The translations under genes were made by a program, and so were the position numbers. The notes under the pieces were generated by a model. The model saw nothing but the letters and a program-made list of their open reading frames with translations, was not told the DNA's origin and did not search any database. A stretch of 64,000 bases of DNA from an uncultured Phycisphaerae bacterium. GTDB taxonomy: Bacteria; Planctomycetota; Phycisphaerae; Sedimentisphaerales; Anaerohalosphaeraceae. Below, one piece after another: positions 16,341 through 24,363 of this stretch. The DNA is taken from positions 1 through 64,000 of the forward strand of contig CALEDR010000027.1 of the NCBI GenBank assembly GCA_937949545.1, in the 5' to 3' direction. Positions within the stretch are counted from its first letter, which is position 1, and every line of letters starts with the position of its first letter.

Positions 16341-16496
16341 CTGAAAATTCTCAAAGGAAGGCAAAATCAGGATTTTGAGTGTCCGCATTTGGGTTTCCGG
16401 GGGCTGGGTTCGTAAATTTCTGTTCTGGTTGACGGGTTCTTTCGCTATAATGCGGTTTTTGAGAACGAGCCAAAAACAGCAATTTGGGAGAACCAT

Positions 16497-18167
16497 ATGA
16501 ACAGTGACCAGATCAAACAGGGGTTTCAGCGGGCGCCGCACCGGGGGCTCTTGCGGGCGTGCGGGCTGAAGGATGAGGATATCAACAAACCGTTTATCGC
16601 CGTAGCGAACAGCTACTGCGATGTTGTGCCCGGGCATATTCACCTTCACAAGGTAGCCAAAGTTGTCAAGAAAGCGATTCGGCAGGCCGGCGGGGTGCCG
16701 TTTGAGTTTAACACGATCGCTATCTGCGACGGCATTGCCATGGGACATACGGGAATGAAGTATTCCCTGACTTCCCGGGAGATTATCGCGGATGCCGTGG
16801 AAGCGATGCTCCGCGCCCATTGTTTTGACGGAATGGTCTGCATCCCAAACTGCGATAAGATTACCCCAGGAATGCTGATGGCGGCGGCTCGGGTGAATAT
16901 CCCGACGCTGTTTGTTTCGGGCGGACCGATGCTGGCTGGCAAGACGAAAGACGGCAGGACGACGGATTTAATCAGCATCTTTGAGGGGGTTGCCCAGTTT
17001 AACGCCGGCAAAATCACCCAAGAGCAGCTCTATGAACTGGAATGCTCGGGCTGTCCGACGCCGGGGAGCTGTTCGGGGATGTTCACGGCCAACAGTATGA
17101 ACTGTCTGTGTGAGGCGATTGGAATGGCCCTGCCGGGCAACGGAACGATTCCGGCGGTGGATCGGCGGCGGCAGAAACTGTACCGCACAGCCGGACAGAG
17201 AATTGTCGAACTGGTGCGGGAGAACTTGAGGCCGCGCGACATTATTACCGAAAAGTCTATCGACAACGCCTTTATCTGTGATATGGCCATGGGCGGCTCG
17301 ACCAATACGGTGCTGCACACCCTGGCGCTGGCGAATGAGGCGGGCATTTCCTACGATTTGGACAGAATCAACCGAATCAGCGAGCGGTGCCCGAATATCT
17401 GCAAGGTCTCGCCGTCCAGCCATTGGCATATCGAGGATGTAGATGCGGCTGGCGGAATCAGTGCTATTCTCAAAGAAATCAGCCGGATTGACGGGCTGCT
17501 GCATCCGGAATGTATGACGGTGTCGGGGATGACAATCGGGGAGCGGATTCGAAAGGCCAAAATCCGCAATCCGGAGTGTATCCGGCCGCTCGAGAATGCC
17601 TATTCGAAGACGGGGGGACTGGCCATTCTTCGCGGGAATCTGGCCCCCAACGGCTGTGTAGTCAAGACGGCGGGCGTGTCGGAGAAGATGCTTCGCCACA
17701 GCGGGCCGGCGGTTATTTTTGAAAGCCAGGAAGAGGCATGCGAAGGCATCTTAGGCGGAAAGGTCAAACCCGGAGATGTTGTAGTCATCCGGTACGAAGG
17801 GCCTAAGGGAGGACCGGGGATGCAGGAAATGCTCAGTCCCACCAGTTATATTATGGGGGCGGGGCTGGGAGATTCCGTGGCGCTGATTACGGACGGGCGG
17901 TTTTCCGGCGGAACACGCGGAGCCTGCATCGGTCATATCAGTCCCGAAGCGGCGGTCAGAGGGCCGATTGCGCTGGTTCAGAACGGCGACATCATTGACA
18001 TTGATATTCCTGCGCGGACCCTTGCGGTTCGTTTGAGTGCGGATGAGCTGAATCGGCGGAAGGCGCAGTGGAAACCGCGTCCGCCGCGGATTACCGGCGG
18101 CTGTCTGGCCAAATACGCTGCGATGGCTACAAGCGCCGATACCGGAGCTGTACTGAAATGGGACTGA
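16497..18167 (+). CDS. ilvD: Dihydroxy-acid dehydratase
   Basis: 556 residues, GGGAGAA ribosome site. IlvD dehydrates 2,3-dihydroxy-isovalerate and -methylvalerate in branched-chain amino acid synthesis and needs an Fe-S cluster. The cluster cysteines are in [12 protein letters not shown] and [18 protein letters not shown]; the conserved end motifs [13 protein letters not shown] and GHISPEA are present, as is [10 protein letters not shown]. Length is normal. A TATAAT box at 16446-16451 is the likely -10, though no good -35 is in register. Its end overlaps the first YkgJ-type gene, suggesting translational coupling. Confidence 0.97.
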   Translation: MNSDQIKQGFQRAPHRGLLRACGLKDEDINKPFIAVANSYCDVVPGHIHLHKVAKVVKKAIRQAGGVPFEFNTIAICDGIAMGHTGMKYSLTSREIIADAVEAMLRAHCFDGMVCIPNCDKITPGMLMAAARVNIPTLFVSGGPMLAGKTKDGRTTDLISIFEGVAQFNAGKITQEQLYELECSGCPTPGSCSGMFTANSMNCLCEAIGMALPGNGTIPAVDRRRQKLYRTAGQRIVELVRENLRPRDIITEKSIDNAFICDMAMGGSTNTVLHTLALANEAGISYDLDRINRISERCPNICKVSPSSHWHIEDVDAAGGISAILKEISRIDGLLHPECMTVSGMTIGERIRKAKIRNPECIRPLENAYSKTGGLAILRGNLAPNGCVVKTAGVSEKMLRHSGPAVIFESQEEACEGILGGKVKPGDVVVIRYEGPKGGPGMQEMLSPTSYIMGAGLGDSVALITDGRFSGGTRGACIGHISPEAAVRGPIALVQNGDIIDIDIPARTLAVRLSADELNRRKAQWKPRPPRITGGCLAKYAAMATSADTGAVLKWD

Positions 18168-18622
18168 TGGACATTCGGACCGACAAGTGGTATGCAAAGG
18201 GTTTGCGGTTTGCGTGTGTCGGCTGCGGGCGGTGCTGTGCGGGGCCGCAGGAAGGATACATCTGGCTGACGCGGAGAGAACTTGAGCGGGCGGCGGAGTA
18301 CCTGAAAATCTCTCCGGAGGTCTTTCGGGAAAAGTATGTCCGTCGGGTGGGCTTTCGGCTTAGTCTCATTGAGCATCCGCGAACCAAAGACTGCATTTTT
18401 CTGACGGATTTCGGCGGCGGCCGGCGCGGCTGTGCAATTTATCCGGTGCGGCCGCTTCAATGCCGAACCTGGCCGTTTTGGAATGAAAACCTTCGCACGT
18501 TTCAGGCGTGGGAGGCGACGGGGCAAAAATGCTCCGGAATCAATCAAGGGACGCTTTGGAGTATGGAGCAGATTGAATCCCAGCGAACCGCAAAATCAGA
18601 TGCCGACGCACGTCCTGGATGA
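18158..18622 (+). CDS. YkgJ-family cysteine-cluster protein 1
   Basis: About 154 residues from ATG 18158; ATG at 18167 (a TGATG overlap with the ilvD stop) is an equally good start. The cysteine pattern is C-VGCGRCC near the N-terminus, then [15 protein letters not shown] and a late CSG. This is the YkgJ / zinc- or iron-chelating family (PF03692 type), proposed to bind a metal or Fe-S cluster. Position directly after ilvD, an Fe-S enzyme, suggests a supporting role, but that is inference. Confidence 0.82.
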   Translation: MGLMDIRTDKWYAKGLRFACVGCGRCCAGPQEGYIWLTRRELERAAEYLKISPEVFREKYVRRVGFRLSLIEHPRTKDCIFLTDFGGGRRGCAIYPVRPLQCRTWPFWNENLRTFQAWEATGQKCSGINQGTLWSMEQIESQRTAKSDADARPG

Positions 18623-19028
18623 GATTCTTGCCCGGGTGCAGCAGGTGTATGATTGGCTGGGGGAGGCGATTGGGGGCCTGAATCCTGTCTGTCGGGCCTG
18701 CGGGACCTGCTGTGATTTTGAGACGTACGGGCATCGGTTATACATCACGACGCCGGAGATGCTCTATTTTCTTCATCGTCTGCCCCTGGATTTTCGTCTG
18801 ATGACGGATGGGGTATGTCCGTATCGGGAAAACGGGCGATGCGTTGTTTATCCGTACCGGTTTGCTGCCTGCCGGATTTTCACGTGTACGTCGGAGCCGC
18901 GGCGGCAGCATCAGCTCAGCGAAGAAGCCATCCGGCGTTTTAAAGACATCTGCTCTCGTTATGACTTGTCGTATCGATACATCGATTTGAAGTATGCCCT
19001 CAGCCGTCCTGACCTGTGGCTTGCGTAG
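18600..19028 (+). CDS. YkgJ-family cysteine-cluster protein 2
   Basis: 142 residues from ATG 18600, overlapping the previous gene by 23 bases. The cysteine set is CRACGTCC near residue 31, CPYRENGRC, and YRFAACRIFTC, the same order as its neighbour. The two are distant paralogues in tandem. The longer in-frame extension back to 18432 runs inside the upstream gene and is not used. No Shine-Dalgarno is clear, so coupled translation is likely. Confidence 0.8.
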   Translation: MPTHVLDEILARVQQVYDWLGEAIGGLNPVCRACGTCCDFETYGHRLYITTPEMLYFLHRLPLDFRLMTDGVCPYRENGRCVVYPYRFAACRIFTCTSEPRRQHQLSEEAIRRFKDICSRYDLSYRYIDLKYALSRPDLWLA

Positions 19029-19189
19029 TTTTCCTGAGCCGGATTCGGAGATTTTCTGAATGCAGGCTCATAAAAAATCCCTATTTTGTACAAAAAACTG
19101 CTTGAGATATATTAAAAAAGAACATTCTGCGAAAACGGAAGGTAGAAAAAACCAGCAAAGCAGGTCTCTGTTTTTACAAGAGAACCAGC

Positions 19190-19651
19190 ATGGCAGAGTT
19201 TCATACCCCAGAAGAGATCTTGAGGTTTGCTCTGGACCGTGAAAAGGAGTCCGAGAGGATTTATCGGCGGTTGTCGGACGCCGTGGAGGATGTAGCGGCA
19301 CAAAGCATTTTTCTGGCTCTGGCTCATGCCGAGGAGAGGCAGAAAAAGGTCATCGAGCTGGAGCTGCTCAAGATAGGTTCCATTGTTCCTGAAACGAATG
19401 TTTCAGAGCCGCCCCGAAAGGAGGAATGGCCGGACTGGAAATTATTGGCCAGACGGATGCTGCTGCAGGATGCATTTGAGCTGGCGATATATCGGCAGCG
19501 TGAATCGTTTTATCTGTTTACGGAAATGATGGGGAAGGCGGAGAATTCGGAAACGGCCGATATTTTGTTTCATCTGGCTCAGGAAGAAATGCGGCATCTG
19601 CTGCAGCTGGAGAAGGAGTACAAGTCCATTTTCCCCGACTGCAAACTGTAA
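19190..19651 (+). CDS. Ferritin-like / rubrerythrin-related protein
   Basis: 153 residues, nearly all helical. Iron-ligand-like motifs of the ferritin superfamily are visible: EKESERIYRRL near residue 18, AHAEERQKKV near residue 44, the ELAIYRQRESF helix near residue 98, and AQEEMRHLLQLE near residue 138. There is no rubredoxin-type CxxC domain, so it is the four-helix core only. The EEH of canonical rubrerythrin is EER in the first half. It could bind a di-iron site for peroxide defence, but metal binding is unproven. It is transcribed alone, convergent with coaD. Confidence 0.75.
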   Translation: MAEFHTPEEILRFALDREKESERIYRRLSDAVEDVAAQSIFLALAHAEERQKKVIELELLKIGSIVPETNVSEPPRKEEWPDWKLLARRMLLQDAFELAIYRQRESFYLFTEMMGKAENSETADILFHLAQEEMRHLLQLEKEYKSIFPDCKL

Positions 19652-19676
19652 GAATTTCAGGTCGGCAGGGGCTGTT

Positions 19677-20198
19677 TTATTCCGGGACGTCGTTTTGCTT
19701 GGCGGGTTTTCGAACGGTTAATTTCTGCCGAAGCCGCTGATAGACGGAAGGGGGAATCAGTCCGGAGACATCGCCGCCCAGCAGGGCCAGCTGGCGGACC
19801 ATCGTAGAATTGACATACCCGTATTCTTCACTGGTCATGATAAAGACGGTTTCAATACCGGCGATTTTTCGGTTGGTCATGGCCAGCTGAAACTCATATT
19901 CAACATCCGTGAGGTTTCGCAACCCCCGCAGCATAACCTGAGCTCCTCTGCGGGCGGCAAACTCCACCGTGAGCGTATCATAGCTTTCCACGGTGACGCC
20001 CGGCAGGTCCGATACCAGATTACGAATCATGTCCACCCGCTCGGCTTTGGTGAACAGTTCTTCCTTTCCGGGATTTTGTCCGACCGCCACAATCAGCCGG
20101 TCAAACAGTTTGTATCCGCGGCGAATCACGTCCAAATGTCCGTTTGTAATGGGGTCAAATGAACCCGGAAAAATGGCAGTAATGGACTGCGGTTTCAT
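19677..20198 (-). CDS. coaD: Phosphopantetheine adenylyltransferase
   Basis: 173 residues (usual length about 160). CoaD makes dephospho-CoA from 4'-phosphopantetheine and ATP. The nucleotidyltransferase signature is complete: GSFDPITNGHLDVI at the N-terminus (T/HxGH motif), RADFE-like segment replaced by TVEFAARRGAQVMLRGLRN, and EYGYVNSTMVRQLA near the C-terminus. The last 15 residues are a Lys/Gln-rich extension. It ends 25 bases from the convergent ferritin-like gene. Confidence 0.96.
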   Translation of the reverse strand: MKPQSITAIFPGSFDPITNGHLDVIRRGYKLFDRLIVAVGQNPGKEELFTKAERVDMIRNLVSDLPGVTVESYDTLTVEFAARRGAQVMLRGLRNLTDVEYEFQLAMTNRKIAGIETVFIMTSEEYGYVNSTMVRQLALLGGDVSGLIPPSVYQRLRQKLTVRKPAKQNDVPE

Positions 20199-20245
20199 CG
20201 AAGTTTCCTTTTCGGTTCGGAGGTTTTTGGCCGTTTTTGAAAATA

Positions 20246-20950
20246 TTAGGAGATTGTTTTGAAGGATTCAAGTTCTATGTTCTGGAAGTCCTGCCCGAGG
20301 TACTCGTTTCGCAATTGGCGGAAATACTGCTCCATGGCGGCAAAACGGGATTGGGCGATTTGTCGGACGGTCTGAAAGTGAAATCCTTCTTTGAGGCGGG
20401 CATCCCAGTAGCGGTATTCGATCCTTCGGTCCCAGCCGTCCAGCAGGGCACCGGCTCCTTTGCCTTGCAGAAAATATCGGCGGAATTCGTGCAGAAGCCC
20501 CAAAGCCCCTATTTCGTCCAGGAGACGGGCATCGGAGAGGATTTGGGCTTCAAGGAGCGGAGAAGCACGGCTTTCAGACTCTGTAATAATGCGACATATA
20601 TAATCTGTTTTGTCTCCTAATAACGAGGTGGTTTGTTTTTCTCTGATGAACTGGACGGAATACTCCCTCAGCTGTCTGCCTCGCAGTTCGGTGACGGCTT
20701 CGGAAAAGGAGCGTTCTTTGATGCGACTGTAGAGTCGATATCCGCAATCGGACAAGTAGGCGGCGGCCAGGAGAGAAAATGTATCAACTGATTCGCCCTT
20801 TTTTGTTAATTCGGGTAATTTAGAGATGAGGTCTGCATTCCGTGCGATGTGTAAGGTTTTTTCCCACAGCCATCGTTCGGTTTGCCCTGATGGTTGCTGA
20901 AAGGTTAACACCTCCTTTGCGAGTTGGCGAATCCTTTCTAAGTCTTCCAT
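20246..20950 (-). CDS. Degenerate HD-domain protein
   Basis: 234 residues from ATG 20950, which has AGGAGG 8 bases upstream. The protein is all-helical. Residues 137-152 (ILSDARLLDEIGALGL) match the conserved C-terminal metal motif of YedJ-type HD phosphohydrolases (usual form DADRLDAIGAIG). The HD pair itself is changed: the helix that should read LLHDIGH reads YLSDCGY at residues 65-71. H34 may correspond to the first metal histidine. It is therefore probably a relative without full catalytic ability, or one with altered metal binding. Confidence 0.6.
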   Translation of the reverse strand: MEDLERIRQLAKEVLTFQQPSGQTERWLWEKTLHIARNADLISKLPELTKKGESVDTFSLLAAAYLSDCGYRLYSRIKERSFSEAVTELRGRQLREYSVQFIREKQTTSLLGDKTDYICRIITESESRASPLLEAQILSDARLLDEIGALGLLHEFRRYFLQGKGAGALLDGWDRRIEYRYWDARLKEGFHFQTVRQIAQSRFAAMEQYFRQLRNEYLGQDFQNIELESFKTIS

Positions 20951-21267
20951 GCATCCATCCTCCTGTGTGCGCAACGGTATAGTATGAAAATAGGCAAGAA
21001 TGCGTCAAGCAATTTCTCGTGCCGCGGGACGGATTTTTGCTGTTTTATTCCGTATAAGCCTTACAAACGTTCTTCGGCGGATTCGCTACAGAGCGTACGA
21101 CTGGTTTGGCCGCTATTTTATGAATCGCGGGTGCATTTTATTATTTATATTTTGTGAGACCAGGTGAAAAAGTTTCAGGATTTTTGTTTGAAGCGCCGAA
21201 ATAAATGGTACAATGGGCGGGACGAGTTATGAGATGGAAGTCTTGGGATGAGCGCACAGGGATGGGC
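20951..21267. other. 317-base divergent intergenic region
   Basis: It separates the HD-like gene (minus) from the amidase-like gene (plus). It holds the minus promoter at 20979-21008 and a TACAAT box at 21209-21214 that could serve the plus gene. Nothing recognisable lies between 21010 and 21180. Confidence 0.5.
20979..21008 (-). promoter_or_regulatory. Promoter of the HD-like gene
   Basis: TTGACG (21003-21008) and TACTAT (20979-20984) on the minus strand with an 18-base spacer. The leader would be about 20 bases and includes the AGGAGG site. Confidence 0.5.
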
Positions 21268-21792
21268 ATGAATCGTCGGAATCGCACGTTCTTCGTATGG
21301 GTCTCATTGGTTGCTTCGATGACAATCGCCGGCTTGCTTTTAATGGCCCTTGACCAGAAGACACCTATGACCGGGGCCTACAGTCTGGCCAGTTATTTGC
21401 GATTGGATCCTATTGAGAAGGCGGCTTTTCGTCCTATAACAGCGCGGCCTGCGGAATGGAATCGAATTGAGGTCTATTACAGCCGGACCAATTCAGGGAA
21501 TGCAGGCGATGTAGCGATGATTTCATCCCTTCGGGGTACGGCCCGGGCTGATTTTCATTTTCTGGTTGGAAACGGCCGGGGAGCCGGAGACGGTCAGATT
21601 GAGTGCACTGACAGCTGGATTCAGCAGAAGAGCACCAACGGGATCATTCGGATTTGCGTTGTGGCGGATTTGTATGACAGCCCTGTCACGGCCTATCAGC
21701 TGCGGCGTACAGCCGCTTTGGTAGAGGCCTTGAGCCGCCGTTTCAATATCAAGACGCAATATATCCACTACCCTGCAAACTGGCAGTTTTGA
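21268..21792 (+). CDS. Membrane-anchored amidase_2/PGRP-like protein, probably non-catalytic
   Basis: 174 residues. ATG 21268 is chosen because a TACAAT -10 box at 21209 makes the in-frame starts at 21205 and 21229 unlikely. One helix (FFVWVSLVASMTIAGLLLMAL) anchors it to the membrane. The rest follows the amidase_2 fold order: WNRIEVYYS strand, a helix, FHFLVGNGRGAGDGQIECT, then IRICVVADLYDSPVTAYQLRRTAALV. The first zinc His is replaced (YYS where a His is expected) and the second is not seen, so peptidoglycan cleavage is doubtful. It may bind muropeptides. Assignment is by pattern only. Confidence 0.6.
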   Translation: MNRRNRTFFVWVSLVASMTIAGLLLMALDQKTPMTGAYSLASYLRLDPIEKAAFRPITARPAEWNRIEVYYSRTNSGNAGDVAMISSLRGTARADFHFLVGNGRGAGDGQIECTDSWIQQKSTNGIIRICVVADLYDSPVTAYQLRRTAALVEALSRRFNIKTQYIHYPANWQF

Positions 21793-21815
21793 GTTGTCCG
21801 GTTTCGGATTTTCCC

Positions 21816-21846
21816 AAACCGCGGTTTTTGAACCGCGGTTTTTTTG
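21816..21846 (+). terminator. Rho-independent terminator
   Basis: An 11-bp perfect stem AAACCGCGGTT/AACCGCGGTTT with a TTTG loop and a run of seven Ts. It ends the amidase-like transcription unit. Confidence 0.85.
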
Positions 21847-21867
21847 TTTCCGCGGATAGGCTCTGAA

Positions 21868-21904
21868 AGGAATCGATTGCATCCGGAAGGGGTTTTGCTA
21901 TAAT
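21868..21904 (+). promoter_or_regulatory. Extended -10 promoter overlapped by an operator-like palindrome
   Basis: TGCTATAAT at 21896-21904 is an extended -10. TTGCAT at 21877-21882 is a weak -35 with a 16-base spacer. AGGAATCGATTGCA at 21868-21881 overlaps that -35 and matches the palindrome core of 7381-7394 at 12 of 14 positions. A repressor bound here would block polymerase. Confidence 0.55.
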
Positions 21905-21961
21905 CCTCCAGGTTCTTTTTCAGGCTTTGGTAACATTGAATCCAAAAATGGGAGCGGACTG

Positions 21962-23437
21962 TTGAAATTTCTGGTGTTTCAGAACGGCCGACCGGTGGAG
22001 AATTTTTCTCTGGCGGCGGCTTATATGTTTGGGGCGGACCAGATTCCCTTTTATCAGGTACAAATGGATTATAAGGAAGGGGTTCTGGAGTGTACCAAGA
22101 AGAGTCCGGATTCGGCGGGCCTGGCGCTGCTTTGGCCGGTGGAGGGGGCCGGGCGGCTCCTTTTGTCCACGACGCGGCTGCCGGACAGACCGGAGCCCTA
22201 CAATCTGAACGTGGAGCTGGCGCGGGCTCGTCTGATGCAGATTACGCTGAAGCGCGAGGATTGGGCGCTTTTTGAAGAAGATACGCGTTTTGCGGATTTG
22301 GCCCACGAAGCACAGGACCTGTTCATCCAGTCGCTTCTGCATATTTCAGACCCGGCGCAGGCCTCGGTGCTGGCGGACCGTTCCCTGGAAAAAGGGCTTC
22401 ATTTTTCGGAGCAGCTGGCGGCCCGACATGCGGACCAGCTTTTGGCTTTGCGCTGCCGCCATCGCGGACTCGGACGTCATTCTCTCGGGGTCGGAATTGA
22501 CCTAAACCGGATAGAGGATTCGACTTATCGGAAATGGCTGCTTGAGATTTTCGGGTTTGTGACGATTCCGATGGAATGGGGCCGGATTGAAACGGAACCC
22601 GGACATTATGATTTTGAGGCGATAGACCGGTGTATGGAATTGCTGGCGGGCCGCCGTCTGGCCCTCTGTGCCGGTCCTTTGCTTCGCTTTCATCCCAGCA
22701 GTCTGCCTGCGTGGCTGTCTTCGGAGGGCCGAGAGTTTGAAAAAATCCGGGAAGCGGCCTATGAGTTTGTGGCCCGCACGGTAGCTCGGTATGCCAAATA
22801 TGTCCATGCCTGGCGGGTAATTTCCGGCATGCATGCGTGGAATTGTTTCGGTTTTACCTTTGAGCAGGTGATTGAAATGACGCGGACGGCGTGTCTGGCG
22901 GCCAAATCGGCAGATACCAAGTCGCGGAAAATCATTGAGATTGTGTTTCCGTGGGGAGAATACTACGCTACCGACCGCACAACCATCCCGCCTCTTGTTT
23001 ATGCGGATATGATTATCCAGAGCGGGATTAACTTTGATGCCGTCGGTCTGCAGCTGCAGTTTGGGGCCAACCAGCCGGGAATGCATGTCCGGGATATGAT
23101 GCAGATTTCCTCGCGTCTGGATTTTTTTGCGCAGGTGGCCAAACCCGTTCATATTACGAGTGTGGCCGTTCCGGATCGGATTTCGATGCCGGAGGGAGAT
23201 CCGCAGCTGTGCGGCTATTGGCACAAACCGTGGACGGAGGAGATTCAGGCCCAGTGGATTGAAAGTTTCTATAAGGCGGCGCTGAGCCGTTCGTTCATCA
23301 ATACGGTTACCTACGGGGCTTTGGCAGACGGGACTCCTGATTCCCTTGTCGGACAGGGGCTTCTGGATGAGCATCTGAATCCCAAAAAAGCCTTTCTGAG
23401 TATTGTAAAATTTCAGAAATTGATTGAAAAGCGATAA
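21962..23437 (+). CDS. GH10-like TIM-barrel protein lacking both catalytic glutamates
   Basis: 491 residues from a TTG start at 21962 with GGGAG 7 bases upstream. Residues about 1-180 form an accessory beta/helical region. Residues about 190-480 follow the glycoside hydrolase family 10 barrel: FGFVTIPMEWGRIETEPGHYDFEAID is the typical 'work the land' strand-3 region. The acid/base site (family WDVVNE) reads WRVISG at 284-289, so Glu is Gly289. The nucleophile site (family HITELD) reads HITSVAV, so Glu is Ser400. There is no signal peptide. It may be a sugar-binding or regulatory relative. Planctomycete homologues are often labelled xylanase, which this sequence does not support. Confidence 0.7.
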   Translation: MKFLVFQNGRPVENFSLAAAYMFGADQIPFYQVQMDYKEGVLECTKKSPDSAGLALLWPVEGAGRLLLSTTRLPDRPEPYNLNVELARARLMQITLKREDWALFEEDTRFADLAHEAQDLFIQSLLHISDPAQASVLADRSLEKGLHFSEQLAARHADQLLALRCRHRGLGRHSLGVGIDLNRIEDSTYRKWLLEIFGFVTIPMEWGRIETEPGHYDFEAIDRCMELLAGRRLALCAGPLLRFHPSSLPAWLSSEGREFEKIREAAYEFVARTVARYAKYVHAWRVISGMHAWNCFGFTFEQVIEMTRTACLAAKSADTKSRKIIEIVFPWGEYYATDRTTIPPLVYADMIIQSGINFDAVGLQLQFGANQPGMHVRDMMQISSRLDFFAQVAKPVHITSVAVPDRISMPEGDPQLCGYWHKPWTEEIQAQWIESFYKAALSRSFINTVTYGALADGTPDSLVGQGLLDEHLNPKKAFLSIVKFQKLIEKR

Positions 23438-23451
23438 GCAGGTTTCTGAGT

Positions 23452-23880
23452 ATGGCAGGCGGTGATTGGAAGGATTCTGCGAATGCAAGCCCCGGTATCG
23501 GCCTTGAGCAAGGCGCTCGGGGGGCGCAAGTTGTTTTGGGGTTGTGTATTGTTTCTGGGCTGTTTTGGGGATGGAGGTGCTTGGGGCTTCAGGAGGGGAA
23601 GGCGGGGGCGGCACTGGTGGATGCGGTCAATCCGAATACGGCATCGATAGGCAGTCTGATGCGGCTGGAGGGGATTGGGCCGGTCCGGGCCCTGAAGATC
23701 ATTCAGTATCGGCAGCAAACGGAGACAGCAGGTTTTCGGAATCTGCAGGAGATGGAAAATGTCCCGGGGATTGGTCCGAAGACCGTATCCAGAATCGCTC
23801 CGTTTCTGGTTTTTAAACAGGTGCAGCGACAGACAACGGACGAAATGAGCGAAGGTCAGGATGGCGGACTGGGAGATTAA
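23452..23880 (+). CDS. Membrane-anchored helix-hairpin-helix (ComEA-like) protein
   Basis: 142 residues. One transmembrane helix (VVLGLCIVSGLFWGW, residues about 27-42) is followed by a linker with VNPNTASIGSLMRLEGIGPVRA and FRNLQEMENVPGIGPKTV, two helix-hairpin-helix motifs as in the DNA-binding domain of ComEA. ComEA binds incoming DNA during natural transformation in other bacteria; whether that applies here is unknown. It lies 14 bases after the GH10-like gene and overlaps the next by 20 bases. Confidence 0.8.
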   Translation: MAGGDWKDSANASPGIGLEQGARGAQVVLGLCIVSGLFWGWRCLGLQEGKAGAALVDAVNPNTASIGSLMRLEGIGPVRALKIIQYRQQTETAGFRNLQEMENVPGIGPKTVSRIAPFLVFKQVQRQTTDEMSEGQDGGLGD

Positions 23881-24355
23881 AAAACCGCTCGGACGCTGCT
23901 GCGTGACCGGACGGGAATTTGCACCCGATGAGGAATACTATGCGGCTCTGGTGGAAACATCGGAGGGATTCGAGCGACGGGATTTCTGCCGGGAATACTG
24001 GGAGGCGAATCGACCTGTGGTCTACTGTTTCTGGAAGACCCGCATGCCCAACCCGCAGAAAAAAAAGCAGCAGATGTTTATTGAGCCGGAGATGCTGCTG
24101 GCGTTTTTTGACCGTCTGGCCTCGGAAACGGAGCCGGAAAAGCTGAATTTCCGTTTTGTTCTGATGCTGATTCTGATGCGCAAGAAACGGCTGAAGTATG
24201 AGGCCGGCCGGGTTGACGGAGGACGGGAAATCTGGACGGTTCGGGTAGTCGGTCAGGAGCGGCTGGAAGAGGTTGTCAATCCCAACCTGACGGATGAGCA
24301 GATTCAGCAGCTGTCTGAGCAGATGGGACAGATTCTTCAGACGGAACTGGATTAG
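23861..24355 (+). CDS. Conserved hypothetical protein with N-terminal cysteines
   Basis: 164 residues, start overlapping the ComEA-like gene. Cysteines C13, C14 and the DFC at about 43 with CFW at about 56 could bind a metal (CCVTGREF resembles half a zinc ribbon). The middle is helical (EMLLAFFDRLASETE, FRFVLMLILMRKKRLKYE) and the end is acidic. The pattern is familiar from planctomycete genomes, but no function is known to me. Confidence 0.7.
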   Translation: MADWEIKKPLGRCCVTGREFAPDEEYYAALVETSEGFERRDFCREYWEANRPVVYCFWKTRMPNPQKKKQQMFIEPEMLLAFFDRLASETEPEKLNFRFVLMLILMRKKRLKYEAGRVDGGREIWTVRVVGQERLEEVVNPNLTDEQIQQLSEQMGQILQTELD

Positions 24356-24363
24356 GGCAGAGC

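Noticed and set aside
16429-16451. TTGACG-TATAAT as promoter of ilvD
   Set aside because: The spacer is only 11 bases, too short for a sigma-70 promoter; only the TATAAT is considered likely.
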